A DNA stretch of 20,671 nt, taken from positions 1 through 20,671 of the forward strand of contig CADBPU010000023.1 of the NCBI GenBank assembly GCA_902796635.1, written 5' to 3'. Both the position numbers and the translations under genes were made by a program. How positions within the stretch are numbered: position 1 is the stretch's first letter; every line of letters begins with the position of its first letter. This DNA comes from an uncultured Eubacteriales bacterium (GTDB taxonomy: Bacteria > Bacillota > Clostridia > Christensenellales > UBA1242). Shown here piece after piece: positions 14,219 through 20,671 of this stretch. The notes below the pieces were generated by a model, which worked only from the letters and a program-made list of their open reading frames with translations, made no database searches and was not told where the DNA came from.

Positions 14219-15451
14219 TTATAAGTCAACCATCCAATCCAAATATACGCCAAAACCCTTTGTTGGGTCATTAATAAACACGTGTGTAACAGCGCCAATA
14301 ACTCTGCCGTTTTGAATAATGGGACTACCACTCATACCTTGAATAATGCCACCGGTTTTTTCAATCAATTCTTTGTCTACTACCTTTATAACCATGCTTT
14401 TTTCATTACTAGAACTTTGATAATTGGTTTTTACTATTTCTATTTCATAGTCTTTTGGTGCATTTCCGTCTATTGACGACCTAATATATGCTTTGCCCGG
14501 CTTTGCGTACAATCTTCCACCCGCAAGCATACACTCTTTGTTATATTGCAATTTTTCGTCGCATACTTCTCCAAATACACCATAATCACAATTTTTGTCA
14601 ACACTTCCCCTTTTATTATTTTTACCTTGCATAAAAAGCCCTTTTAGTTCCCCCGGTTTTCCTTTGCTTCCTTTTTTTAGACCAATAACTGTACAAGGAT
14701 ACATTTCTCCACCGTTGATATTATAAATAATCTTTGTGTCAGCATCACAAATTGAGTGGCCTAATGCTCCAAATCTTGAATTATCTTTTCTTATATAGGT
14801 CAAAGTGCCAATTCCAGAAATATCATCTTTTACCCACAAACCCAACTTGTAAATACCACTATTTTTGTCTAAAACATTTTCAATAGTTGTATTTATTTCT
14901 TTGTCTTTTCTTTTAATAATAATATCAAGTTCTCGATTTTTATTTTCATCTTTATTAGTAATTCGGCAAATATCAGCAACTGAAAAGACATTTTGTCCTT
15001 CAATCTTTTTTATGATATCGCCTTTTTTGATATCACTTTTTTGTGTCGTATTCACTTTACCATTATCTGTATCAACTGCGCCAACACCAATGATTACAAC
15101 TCCGTCATTATTAAGCGAAAATCCAACAACATCGCCGCCGACATAAACTTCAATATCTTTATCATTAAGATAAAATGATTTGATAGTAAGTAAATTAAAA
15201 AGCTTTAGGTCAATTTTTTTACATTGATTGTAATTATTGTTTGAAGCATAGATTTTTTTATCTTCAACTGCTTTTATGCAAGAACCGAAAACCGCATTTT
15301 GATTTATATAATCAATAGATTTAACATCACCAAAAAGTGTGTTTGGCATAGAAAAAATGGAAATAAATGGCACTGATACTGCCAAGAAAATCAAAAAAGA
15401 TATAAAAGAAATAAGTATGCTGCAAAGAATTATCTTTTTGATTTTTGCCAT
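14219..15451 (-). CDS. spoIVB: SpoIVB, sporulation serine peptidase (S55)
   Basis: SpoIVB is made in the forespore, crosses into the space between the two spore membranes and cleaves SpoIVFA, which releases pro-sigma-K processing in the mother cell. The 410-aa protein has an N-terminal membrane anchor (about 7-34), a PDZ domain (about 100-195, ending in DIIIKRKDKEI) and the S55 peptidase domain. The full triad is present: H232 (FGALGHSICD), D359 (KVVDKEL) and S374 (GIIQGMSGSPI), followed by VIGAVTHVFINDP. Length is close to the B. subtilis protein. It sits between recN and spo0A in the standard order. The ribosome site (AAAGGAG) lies in a terminator-like hairpin. Confidence 0.96.
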   Translation of the reverse strand: MAKIKKIILCSILISFISFLIFLAVSVPFISIFSMPNTLFGDVKSIDYINQNAVFGSCIKAVEDKKIYASNNNYNQCKKIDLKLFNLLTIKSFYLNDKDIEVYVGGDVVGFSLNNDGVVIIGVGAVDTDNGKVNTTQKSDIKKGDIIKKIEGQNVFSVADICRITNKDENKNRELDIIIKRKDKEINTTIENVLDKNSGIYKLGLWVKDDISGIGTLTYIRKDNSRFGALGHSICDADTKIIYNINGGEMYPCTVIGLKKGSKGKPGELKGLFMQGKNNKRGSVDKNCDYGVFGEVCDEKLQYNKECMLAGGRLYAKPGKAYIRSSIDGNAPKDYEIEIVKTNYQSSSNEKSMVIKVVDKELIEKTGGIIQGMSGSPIIQNGRVIGAVTHVFINDPTKGFGVYLDWMVDL

Positions 15452-15479
15452 AAAAAAACCACTCTCCTTTAAGAGTAGT
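15452..15479 (-). terminator. Terminator-like hairpin containing the spoIVB ribosome site
   Basis: On the minus strand ACTACTCT (15479-15472), loop TAAAGG, and AGAGTGGT (15465-15458) form an 8-bp stem with one G-U, followed by seven T and then the spoIVB ATG. The AAAGGAG site for spoIVB is in the loop and 3' arm. It could end recN transcripts and hide the ribosome site in read-through RNA. Confidence 0.6.
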
Positions 15480-15509
15480 TTATATATTTATATATTTATT
15501 ATACTATTT

Positions 15510-17210
15510 TTAATTGTCAATATTTTCTATTGATTTTTTGTAGTCTTCTTGCTCTGCTATGAGTTGCCTTGCATTTTGTAATGATATTTCATTCGTGTGT
15601 TCACCAGACATAAATCTTGCAACTTCTTTAACTTTTTCTTCATAATTTAGTCGTTTTACGTTTGTTATCGTTCTATCATTTTGTTCAAATTTTTCTATCA
15701 AGAAATTAGTATCAGCCATAGAAGCAATTTGTTGAGAATGCGTCACACAAATAACTTGATGATTTTTGGAAATAATTGCCATTTGCTTTGCAACTGCTTC
15801 ACTTGTCGCCCCGCTTATACCTGTATCAATCTCATCAAAAATCATTGTTGGCATATTATCAGTTTTTGCAATCACAGACTTCAAAGCAAGCATAAATCTG
15901 CTGATTTCTCCACCAGATGCAATCTTGTTTAGTGGCTTTACAATTTCCCCTAAATTTGAAGAAAATAATATTTCAACCACATCTTGACCATTAGACAAAT
16001 ACTTATCAGTCTTTTCAAAATTAAAATATAGTTTTGCATTTTTCATATTCAAATTTTTCAAGTTATTTTCAATCAAAGCGCCAAGTTTTTCTGCATTTAT
16101 TTTCCTATAATCACTAATTGATTTACTCAAAATACTGAGTTCTTTCAAAACAATAATTTTTTCATTATTTAATTTTTCAATCTTTTCGTCAGCATTTTTC
16201 AACTCATATAATTTATTCTTTAACTCGATGAATTCAGCAAGCAAACTTTCTATATTTCCACCAAATTTTCTAAACAATGATTGATATTTTGAAAATCTAT
16301 TTTCAATCTCGTCTTGTTCTTTTTCGGAAAAGTCATAGTTCCCATTATATTCTTTTAATGTTTCTGCAATATCTTCAATTTCAAATCTCGTACTTTGCAC
16401 TCTCGACTGCAAATCAGCTATTTTATTATCATAATTTGATGCTTGCAATAAAGAAGTATTAATTTTATAAAGATTTGGCAAAACATCACTTTCAAAAAGA
16501 TTTTGAGCAATACTTGTATTACTTACAATTTTGCCAATATTGAGCAAAATTTGTCTTTTATTTTCAAGTTCTGCAAAATCTTCAACTGATGGATTAAAAT
16601 TCTCTATCTCATCAATTTGATATTGCAATATATCAATTTCCATTAATCTTTCTTCATTACTTCCACCAAATTCATTCAGTTTTTTTTCTATTTCTTTAAG
16701 ATTTGCAAATTGCTTGCAATATTCAGCAAAATCAGCAAAATTTGATATGTTTGAAAAATTATCAAGTATCTGCAAATGGCTATTAACATCAAAAATGGTT
16801 TGATTTTCATTTTGTCCATAACTATTCACAAGTGCTGATGATAATTCTCTAAGCATAGACAAAGTGGCAACTTGACCATTGATTTTTATTGAACTTTTGC
16901 CATCTTTTGTGTAAATTCTTGAAACAATTATTTCATCGTCATATTCCAAATCATATTTTTCACAAAAAGCCATGAAAAAACTTTTACAAAATTGGTTATC
17001 GAGCGAAAACTTCCCAGAAACTTTACAATCATCCGCACCACTACGTAACAAATTTTTATCTATTCTGTCTCCAAGAAGCAAGCCAATTGAATCAAGCAAA
17101 ATAGACTTACCTGCACCCGTTTCGCCTGTAAGAACATTTAATGATGAGCCAAACTCTATTTCAATGCTTTCAATCAAAGCTACATTTTTTACACTAAGAC
17201 TTTCTAACAT
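15510..17210 (-). CDS. recN: RecN, DNA double-strand-break repair ATPase (SMC-like)
   Basis: RecN is an early factor in double-strand-break repair. The 566-aa protein has the SMC-type split ATPase: Walker A GETGAGKS (29-36) near the start, two long coiled-coil arms in the middle (about 165-365, Glu/Lys/Leu-rich), then the ABC signature ASGGEISRFMLALKSV and Walker B MIFDEIDTGISG in the last third, with VICVTHSQQIAS after it. Length is normal. The ATG at 17210 has no Shine-Dalgarno site and lies six bases after an extended -10, so a leaderless message is predicted. No LexA box is seen. argR lies upstream and is closed by its own terminator, so recN is transcribed independently. Confidence 0.97.
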   Translation of the reverse strand: MLESLSVKNVALIESIEIEFGSSLNVLTGETGAGKSILLDSIGLLLGDRIDKNLLRSGADDCKVSGKFSLDNQFCKSFFMAFCEKYDLEYDDEIIVSRIYTKDGKSSIKINGQVATLSMLRELSSALVNSYGQNENQTIFDVNSHLQILDNFSNISNFADFAEYCKQFANLKEIEKKLNEFGGSNEERLMEIDILQYQIDEIENFNPSVEDFAELENKRQILLNIGKIVSNTSIAQNLFESDVLPNLYKINTSLLQASNYDNKIADLQSRVQSTRFEIEDIAETLKEYNGNYDFSEKEQDEIENRFSKYQSLFRKFGGNIESLLAEFIELKNKLYELKNADEKIEKLNNEKIIVLKELSILSKSISDYRKINAEKLGALIENNLKNLNMKNAKLYFNFEKTDKYLSNGQDVVEILFSSNLGEIVKPLNKIASGGEISRFMLALKSVIAKTDNMPTMIFDEIDTGISGATSEAVAKQMAIISKNHQVICVTHSQQIASMADTNFLIEKFEQNDRTITNVKRLNYEEKVKEVARFMSGEHTNEISLQNARQLIAEQEDYKKSIENIDN

Positions 17211-17216
17211 GATTTT

Positions 17217-17244
17217 ATTATATCATTTTAATAAATAATTTCAA
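17217..17244 (-). promoter_or_regulatory. Extended -10 promoter of recN, predicted leaderless
   Basis: TTGAAA (17244-17239) and TGATATAAT (hexamer 17222-17217) have a 16-base spacer. The ATG follows the hexamer by six bases, so the first base of the message should be the A of the start codon. Confidence 0.7.
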
Positions 17245-17268
17245 AAGAATTCAATAGGATATATGCAT

Positions 17269-17311
17269 AAAAAAACCGACTTAATTAAACTAATGTTTAA
17301 TTAAATCAGTT
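17269..17311 (-). terminator. Strong intrinsic terminator of argR
   Basis: Plus-strand arms 17274-17290 and 17295-17311 pair over 17 bp (two G-U on the RNA), with a 4-nt loop and a seven-T tail on the minus strand. The upstream arm overlaps the argR stop codon. Confidence 0.9.
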
Positions 17312-17759
17312 AAAACATATCTGAAATTTTATCGCAAACATCATTTGCTTCTGCACTGTCAGGACAAATAACCATAACAGTTTCATCGCCATAAGTTGTA
17401 CCAAGCACATTTTTCATATTTAATTTATCAACAAATGAACTTATTGCACCAGCAACACCTTTGAGAGTTTTGATAACAACAAGATTTTGAGCTGGCTTGA
17501 TGCTTATGATTGCTTCTTTGTATATACCCATGTATTTGCCACTTACTTGTTGCTCTGAACTATCAACATAAGCATATTTGTATCTTTTGTCATCTGTCAT
17601 AATTTTGATGAGACCAAGTTCTTTTATATCACGAGATATTGTTGCTTGTGTAATATCAAAATTAAGAGCACGCAATTCACGAACCAAATCGTCTTGTGTC
17701 TCAATCTCTTTTGCTTTAATAATCTCCAAAATTTTTGATTGTCTTGAACTTCTTGCCAT
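17310..17759 (-). CDS. argR: ArgR/AhrC arginine repressor
   Basis: ArgR is a hexameric repressor of arginine synthesis, and in Bacillus an activator of catabolism, with arginine as corepressor. The 149-aa protein has a winged helix-turn-helix (1-70, DITQATISRDIKELGLIK) and a C-terminal oligomerisation and arginine-binding domain with GTTYGDETVMVIC, which corresponds to GTIAGDDT with one Asp replaced by Glu. I start at the ATG at 17759, where TGAGGT precedes; an ATG five codons upstream lies inside that ribosome site. ARG-box-like sites upstream indicate autoregulation. It lies before recN, as in B. subtilis (ahrC-recN), but is separated from it by a terminator. Confidence 0.95.
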   Translation of the reverse strand: MARSSRQSKILEIIKAKEIETQDDLVRELRALNFDITQATISRDIKELGLIKIMTDDKRYKYAYVDSSEQQVSGKYMGIYKEAIISIKPAQNLVVIKTLKGVAGAISSFVDKLNMKNVLGTTYGDETVMVICPDSAEANDVCDKISDMF

Positions 17760-17778
17760 TTTTATAAACCTCATTTTA

Positions 17779-17794
17779 GTCAGTAATTACTGAC
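17779..17794. promoter_or_regulatory. 16-bp perfect palindrome in the argR leader
   Basis: GTCAGTAATTACTGAC is perfectly self-complementary and lies 20 bases before the argR start, just ahead of its ribosome site. It does not look like an ARG box; it may be a second operator or a hairpin acting on translation. Confidence 0.45.
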
Positions 17795-17807
17795 AATTTT
17801 AATGTTT

Positions 17808-17900
17808 TGAATAAATATGCATTTATATTTATTCATATCAAACAAAATAATTATACAATACATTTTATAATTATGCAAGTTATTTTTGCATATTTATTCA
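17808..17900 (-). promoter_or_regulatory. argR promoter with three ARG-box-like operators
   Basis: TTGCAT (17878-17873) and TATAAT (17855-17850) are 17 bases apart on the minus strand, giving a start near 17843. TGAATAAATATGCA at 17808-17821 and its exact reverse complement at 17887-17900 match the ArgR/AhrC half-box pattern TGAATWWWWATKCA. A third, longer copy with two extra pairs lies at 17818-17835 in inverse orientation. One box abuts the -35 and two lie just after the start, a layout suited to autorepression with looping. Confidence 0.65.
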
Positions 17901-18016
17901 TTTATTTTTTTATAAATATTTATAAAATTTTATAACTATAAATTTAGTTAGTTATAATTATACATTATAGTTATACAATTATAATTATAATATTCCAACA
18001 CTCTACTTTTTGATAC
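17901..18016. other. AT-only spacer between argR operators and oapA terminator
   Basis: This is almost pure A/T sequence with many TATAATTATA-like partial palindromes (17935-17995). No ORF, RNA or clear promoter can be supported apart from the argR signals described to its left. Confidence 0.4.
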
Positions 18017-18044
18017 AAAAAAAGTGAGCATTTACTCACTTTTT
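18017..18044. terminator. Bidirectional terminator after oapA
   Basis: AAAAAGTGAG (18019-18028) and CTCACTTTTT (18035-18044) form a 10-bp perfect stem with a 6-nt loop. The A run on the left arm gives a T tail on the minus strand, which ends the OLE-oapA transcript 35 bases after the oapA stop. Confidence 0.88.
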
Positions 18045-18078
18045 AACTTTTTTAGTTTGCATAGTATGTATACATTTA

Positions 18079-18669
18079 TTATTTACTCTTTTTGAAAATA
18101 CTAATGAATTTTCCTACCCTAAATACAATTTTGTTGGCATTGGCAACTGCAATCCCCTTTCCTACTGCTTTTCCAAAAACTGTCATCGCTGCAATCAATG
18201 CACTGGCCGCAGCACCAATAAGTATTTTTTCAATATTTCCAGATATTGATATAGCCGCAACAATAGAAGCACCAATAGCACCACAAATAATTCCGCATGC
18301 ATCTCCAATTATATCACAAAAGAAACTGCTTGCCTTGTCGGCATTTTTCAAAAGTAATAATGTCTCCTTTGCTCCCCTAATTTTTTTTGATGCCATGGCT
18401 GTTATTGGTGAAATATCCGCGCTTGTCATAGCAACACCAATCATATCACAAAATACAGCAATCAAGATAAACAATATCAAAACAACAATAGACAAAATAG
18501 TGATTAACAATGATTTTGTACTTGTCAATAACAACTCACTCAAAACCGAAAAACAAAATGAAAGCACTATCGTTATAAAAAATATTTTTACACACCACTT
18601 CCATTTTACATTTGACTTTTTGGGTTGTTCTTGTTTTTTCTCTTTTTCCTTTTCTATTTCAACTTCCAT
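18079..18669 (-). CDS. oapA: OLE-associated membrane protein OapA (predicted)
   Basis: OapA is the membrane partner that binds OLE RNA as a dimer and holds it at the cell membrane. The 196-aa protein starts with a charged Glu/Lys segment (1-24) and has four predicted membrane helices (about 28-48, 54-80, 117-142, 147-168), ending in a basic tail (FRVGKFISIFKKSK). The part most likely conserved is 74-130, with CDMIGVAMTSAD, AMASKKIRGAKE and LLKNADKASSFFCDIIGD; the basic stretch between helices 2 and 3 would suit RNA binding. The call rests on its place directly downstream of the OLE-like RNA and on topology. The ATG at 18669 is preceded by GGAAG; a GTG at 18690 would overlap the RNA end. I infer a family link to Mg-transport-related DUF21 proteins only loosely. 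Confidence 0.75.
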   Translation of the reverse strand: MEVEIEKEKEKKQEQPKKSNVKWKWCVKIFFITIVLSFCFSVLSELLLTSTKSLLITILSIVVLILFILIAVFCDMIGVAMTSADISPITAMASKKIRGAKETLLLLKNADKASSFFCDIIGDACGIICGAIGASIVAAISISGNIEKILIGAAASALIAAMTVFGKAVGKGIAVANANKIVFRVGKFISIFKKSK

Positions 18670-18689
18670 ATAACTTCCATAAAAAAACA

Positions 18690-19253
18690 CTTAGTAAGAC
18701 AATATCATGAGTAAACCTTGCACCTTAGGTTCGGTAGGATTTCCCATAAAGCAACTTGCTGTCGCCAAACAAGCAGTTTCCTTTTAATGCTTTAATATCA
18801 CCGAATAGCCACTTAGAATACACTATAATCCCCATGATATCTCATACGAACAGTCTAGAAGTTTTCCTTGACAAAATGAGTTGTTCTTAGCTTATTTTGC
18901 AAATCTGTATTTCATTCACCAATAATATCTATTGTTAGCGCTAAACAATTTGATATTCAGATATGAAATCCGTACACTTCACTCAAAGCAAGCTACTCTG
19001 CACACAGCTTTTTGTTCACCGCATTGCAGGTTTAATCCTAATTAGTAATTATGACATCACCTTTCAGGTCTCCACGATTTTTGGGCTGACATTATATGCC
19101 ATTACAATGGACCCACAAATCTTAACTCCCAGCATTTGCACCGGTTTGGGCAACCAGAGCAAACACCAGAAACTTCATCGATGTGCTCTTCGACGCCTTA
19201 ATATCGTCTTCCAAACAAGTCATTTTGACTAGAATACTGCATCTTACTTGTGT
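18690..19253 (-). ncRNA. ole: OLE RNA (ornate, large, extremophilic RNA), predicted
   Basis: About 560 bases here have no supportable ORF and clearly higher G+C than the spacers. They have their own strong promoter and many paired segments on the minus strand: ACAAGT/ACTTGT near the 5' end; AGAGCA/TGCTCT flanked by GGC/GCC; a nested arm of ATTTCAT (18969-18963)/ATGAAAT (18915-18909), AATATC/GATATT and ATTGTT/AACAAT (18949-18944/18936-18931); and ATATCATG (18840-18833) with CATGATAT (18709-18702), which closes the 3' domain. OLE RNAs are about 600 nt, lie next to oapA, and are found in the xseAB-argR-recN neighbourhood of Firmicutes, as here. In Bacillus halodurans the RNA forms a membrane complex with OapA and other proteins and affects tolerance of cold, alcohols and metal ions. 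Exact ends are estimates. Confidence 0.82.
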
Positions 19254-19259
19254 AATTAT

Positions 19260-19288
19260 ATTATATCATATTATTTTTATAAAATCAA
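19260..19288 (-). promoter_or_regulatory. Strong promoter of the OLE RNA-oapA unit
   Basis: TTGATT (19288-19283), a 17-base spacer and TGATATAAT (extended -10, hexamer 19265-19260) form a near-consensus sigma-A promoter just past xseB. Transcription should start near 19253, where the first paired segment of the RNA begins. Confidence 0.8.
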
Positions 19289-19309
19289 GTATTACTGCAC
19301 CAAACTAAT

Positions 19310-19516
19310 TCAGTCCAACTTTTCTTCATGAAATTTTTCTAAATCTTGCTTGATTTTGTAAACTTTTCCAGTTTGTTCATTCAAATATACACTACACTCT
19401 TTATATATGTTTTCAGCATTTTCATATAACTTTACTGCTTCATCAAGTGGCAATTTATCATTTGCAAGTCTTTCAACAATTTCATTTAATTCTGCTATTT
19501 TCTTTTCATAATCCAT
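19310..19516 (-). CDS. xseB: Exodeoxyribonuclease VII small subunit
   Basis: XseB binds the large subunit XseA to make exonuclease VII, which degrades single-stranded DNA. The 68-aa protein is all helix and shows the family pattern YEKKIAELNEIVERLANDKLPLDEAVKLYENA. GAGG stands six bases before the ATG at 19516, so I prefer it over the ATG at 19531 that overlaps the xseA stop; the two products differ by five residues. It is the second gene of the xseA-xseB operon, translated by coupling, and the OLE promoter begins 22 bases after its stop. No terminator is seen between them. Confidence 0.93.
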   Translation of the reverse strand: MDYEKKIAELNEIVERLANDKLPLDEAVKLYENAENIYKECSVYLNEQTGKVYKIKQDLEKFHEEKLD

Positions 19517-19530
19517 ATCATACCTCATCA

Positions 19531-20646
19531 TTATTTATCTTTATCAATTATTTCAGCATTTACTGCTCCATCTGCAAAATATATCTTTATTTTATCTCCC
19601 AGATTTAACAATTTACTCTTATCTATTGGCTGTTTATTTCTCTCAACCCTAGCATAACCAATATTTAATATTTTTGTTGGATTCAAATTTTGCAATTTTT
19701 GATTTAACAAAGCAATATCATTTGATTTTTTATCAATAAAATTTTGCATAGTATTTTGAATTCTACTATTAATTGTCAGTAATTCCGTGCTTTTTAATAT
19801 AATCTTATTTTGCATAGTACTTGAAATGTTTTGCATAAGCAAATCAAGTTGCATTTTTCTATCTGCTCTATCTTTTGTGAGTAATTCGGCCGCTGCTGAT
19901 GGTGTTGGAGCTCTTAAATCTGCCACAAAAGCACATAATGTGAAATCAGTCTCATGTCCAACAGCACTCACAACAAACTTTTTACAGTCATAAATTGCCC
20001 TTACAACACTTTCAGCATTAAAGTTTTGCAAATCTTCATCACTTCCACCACCACGTCCAACAATTATTGCATCAACTTTGTCATAATTAGAGAAAAATTC
20101 AATACCCTTAACAATTTCAGCATCGGCGCCAATTCCTTGCACTTTTATTGGATACAATACAATATCTTGTGCAGAATTTCGCCTTGACACAACATTGATA
20201 ATATCATGTATGACAGCACCAGTTTCGCTTGTTACAACACCAATTCTGTCAATCTTTTTTGGTAAAGATTTTTTGTGTTCAACGTCAAAAAGTCCTTCTG
20301 CTTGCAATTTATTTTTTAGTTCTAAAAATCTTTTATATAGTTCACCTTCGCCAAATGGTTTAATCCTTACTGCATTAAAGTTTAACTTTCCACCTTTGAT
20401 GTAATACTTTGGTGTGCCAGTAACAATAACTTTGTCGCCAATTTTGGGTATATAGTTTTCGACACCAAAAAGCACACAATTAAGCATTGCGTTTTCATCT
20501 TTTATAACAAAAAATGCGTTATTACCAGAAATACCAAAACTAGATACTTCTCCAATAACGTCGATATTATAAAGCAATGTTTCCGCATCAAAAATCTGCT
20601 TTATATAGCCAGCAAGCATAGATACACTAATTGGCTGTCTTTCCAT
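19531..20646 (-). CDS. xseA: Exodeoxyribonuclease VII large subunit
   Basis: XseA is the catalytic subunit of exonuclease VII. The 371-aa protein has an N-terminal OB-fold (about 1-100, NAFFVIKDENAMLNCVLFG), a catalytic domain with GVVTSETGAVIHDI, VGRGGGSDEDLQNFN and SAVGHETDFT, a helical segment (about 255-330) and a C-terminal part (NIGYARV). It is shorter than most XseA proteins (400-450 aa); the loss is in the helical arm between the catalytic domain and the C-terminus, so it still looks functional. The ATG at 20646 has AAGGGG at good spacing; a TTG one codon earlier is less likely. The operon's promoter lies outside the window. Confidence 0.96.
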   Translation of the reverse strand: MERQPISVSMLAGYIKQIFDAETLLYNIDVIGEVSSFGISGNNAFFVIKDENAMLNCVLFGVENYIPKIGDKVIVTGTPKYYIKGGKLNFNAVRIKPFGEGELYKRFLELKNKLQAEGLFDVEHKKSLPKKIDRIGVVTSETGAVIHDIINVVSRRNSAQDIVLYPIKVQGIGADAEIVKGIEFFSNYDKVDAIIVGRGGGSDEDLQNFNAESVVRAIYDCKKFVVSAVGHETDFTLCAFVADLRAPTPSAAAELLTKDRADRKMQLDLLMQNISSTMQNKIILKSTELLTINSRIQNTMQNFIDKKSNDIALLNQKLQNLNPTKILNIGYARVERNKQPIDKSKLLNLGDKIKIYFADGAVNAEIIDKDK

Positions 20647-20671
20647 CAATTTCCCCTTTATTTACACTAGC

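Noticed and set aside
18092..18673. Long plus-strand open frame opposite oapA
   Set aside because: It is an antisense shadow of a membrane protein in AT-rich DNA, without a ribosome site or family features.
18841..18860. CGAAC...-type match as a LexA box
   Set aside because: The second half-site does not fit GAACNNNNGTTC, and it lies inside the structured RNA.
18963..19232. Plus-strand 89-codon open frame within the OLE-like region
   Set aside because: It has no ribosome site, no recognisable protein pattern, and lies antisense to the strongly structured, promoter-driven RNA.

Overview
The window is an AT-rich stretch (clearly below one third G+C by eye) of the chromosome of a low-GC, Gram-positive, spore-former-type bacterium, most likely an anaerobic, possibly uncultured member of the Clostridia. 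The evidence is the classic Firmicutes order xseA-xseB-argR-recN-spoIVB-spo0A, followed by a possible spoIIM, deoB-punA, dacF, an M50 protease, scpA-scpB, a DUF2953/GerW pair, dacB and rluB. AT-rich extended -10 promoters and AGGAGG-type ribosome sites fit this. I see no insertion sequence, phage block, tRNA, rRNA or CRISPR array.

Layout. Bases 1-349 carry no gene but hold a nested inverted-repeat element and the terminator of the first gene. A minus-strand protein of unknown function (350-1408) is divergent from a plus-strand pair, a tyrosine recombinase (xer) and lexA; lexA has a LexA box over its own -35. From 3319 to the right end every gene lies on the minus strand. In transcription order (right to left) these are: xseA-xseB (exonuclease VII); a ~560-nt structured RNA with its own strong promoter, followed by a four-helix membrane protein; argR with ARG boxes; recN; spoIVB; a broken spo0A; a polytopic, possibly SpoIIM-like protein; deoB-punA (purine deoxynucleoside salvage); dacF; a site-2-type protease; scpA-scpB (condensin subunits); a DUF2953 protein and GerW/YtfJ; a second D,D-carboxypeptidase and rluB.

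Most interesting content. (1) The structured RNA between xseB and argR, with the membrane protein behind it, matches the OLE (ornate, large, extremophilic) RNA-OapA locus in size, structure, neighbours and partner gene. (2) spo0A, the master regulator of sporulation, has a single in-frame TAA at codon 187; the conserved DNA-binding end continues in frame behind it, and the receiver domain has lost its acidic pocket. The neighbouring spoIVB keeps its whole catalytic triad. (3) At least four or five genes (xer, recN, deoB, the possible spoIIM, nearly the M50 protease) have a TATAAT 5-9 nt before the ATG and no Shine-Dalgarno site, which predicts leaderless mRNAs.

Together the genes cover DNA repair and chromosome upkeep (xseAB, recN, lexA, xer, scpAB), sporulation and spore wall (spo0A, spoIVB, possible spoIIM, dacF, dacB, gerW), nucleoside salvage and arginine control, as usual for this region in Clostridia.
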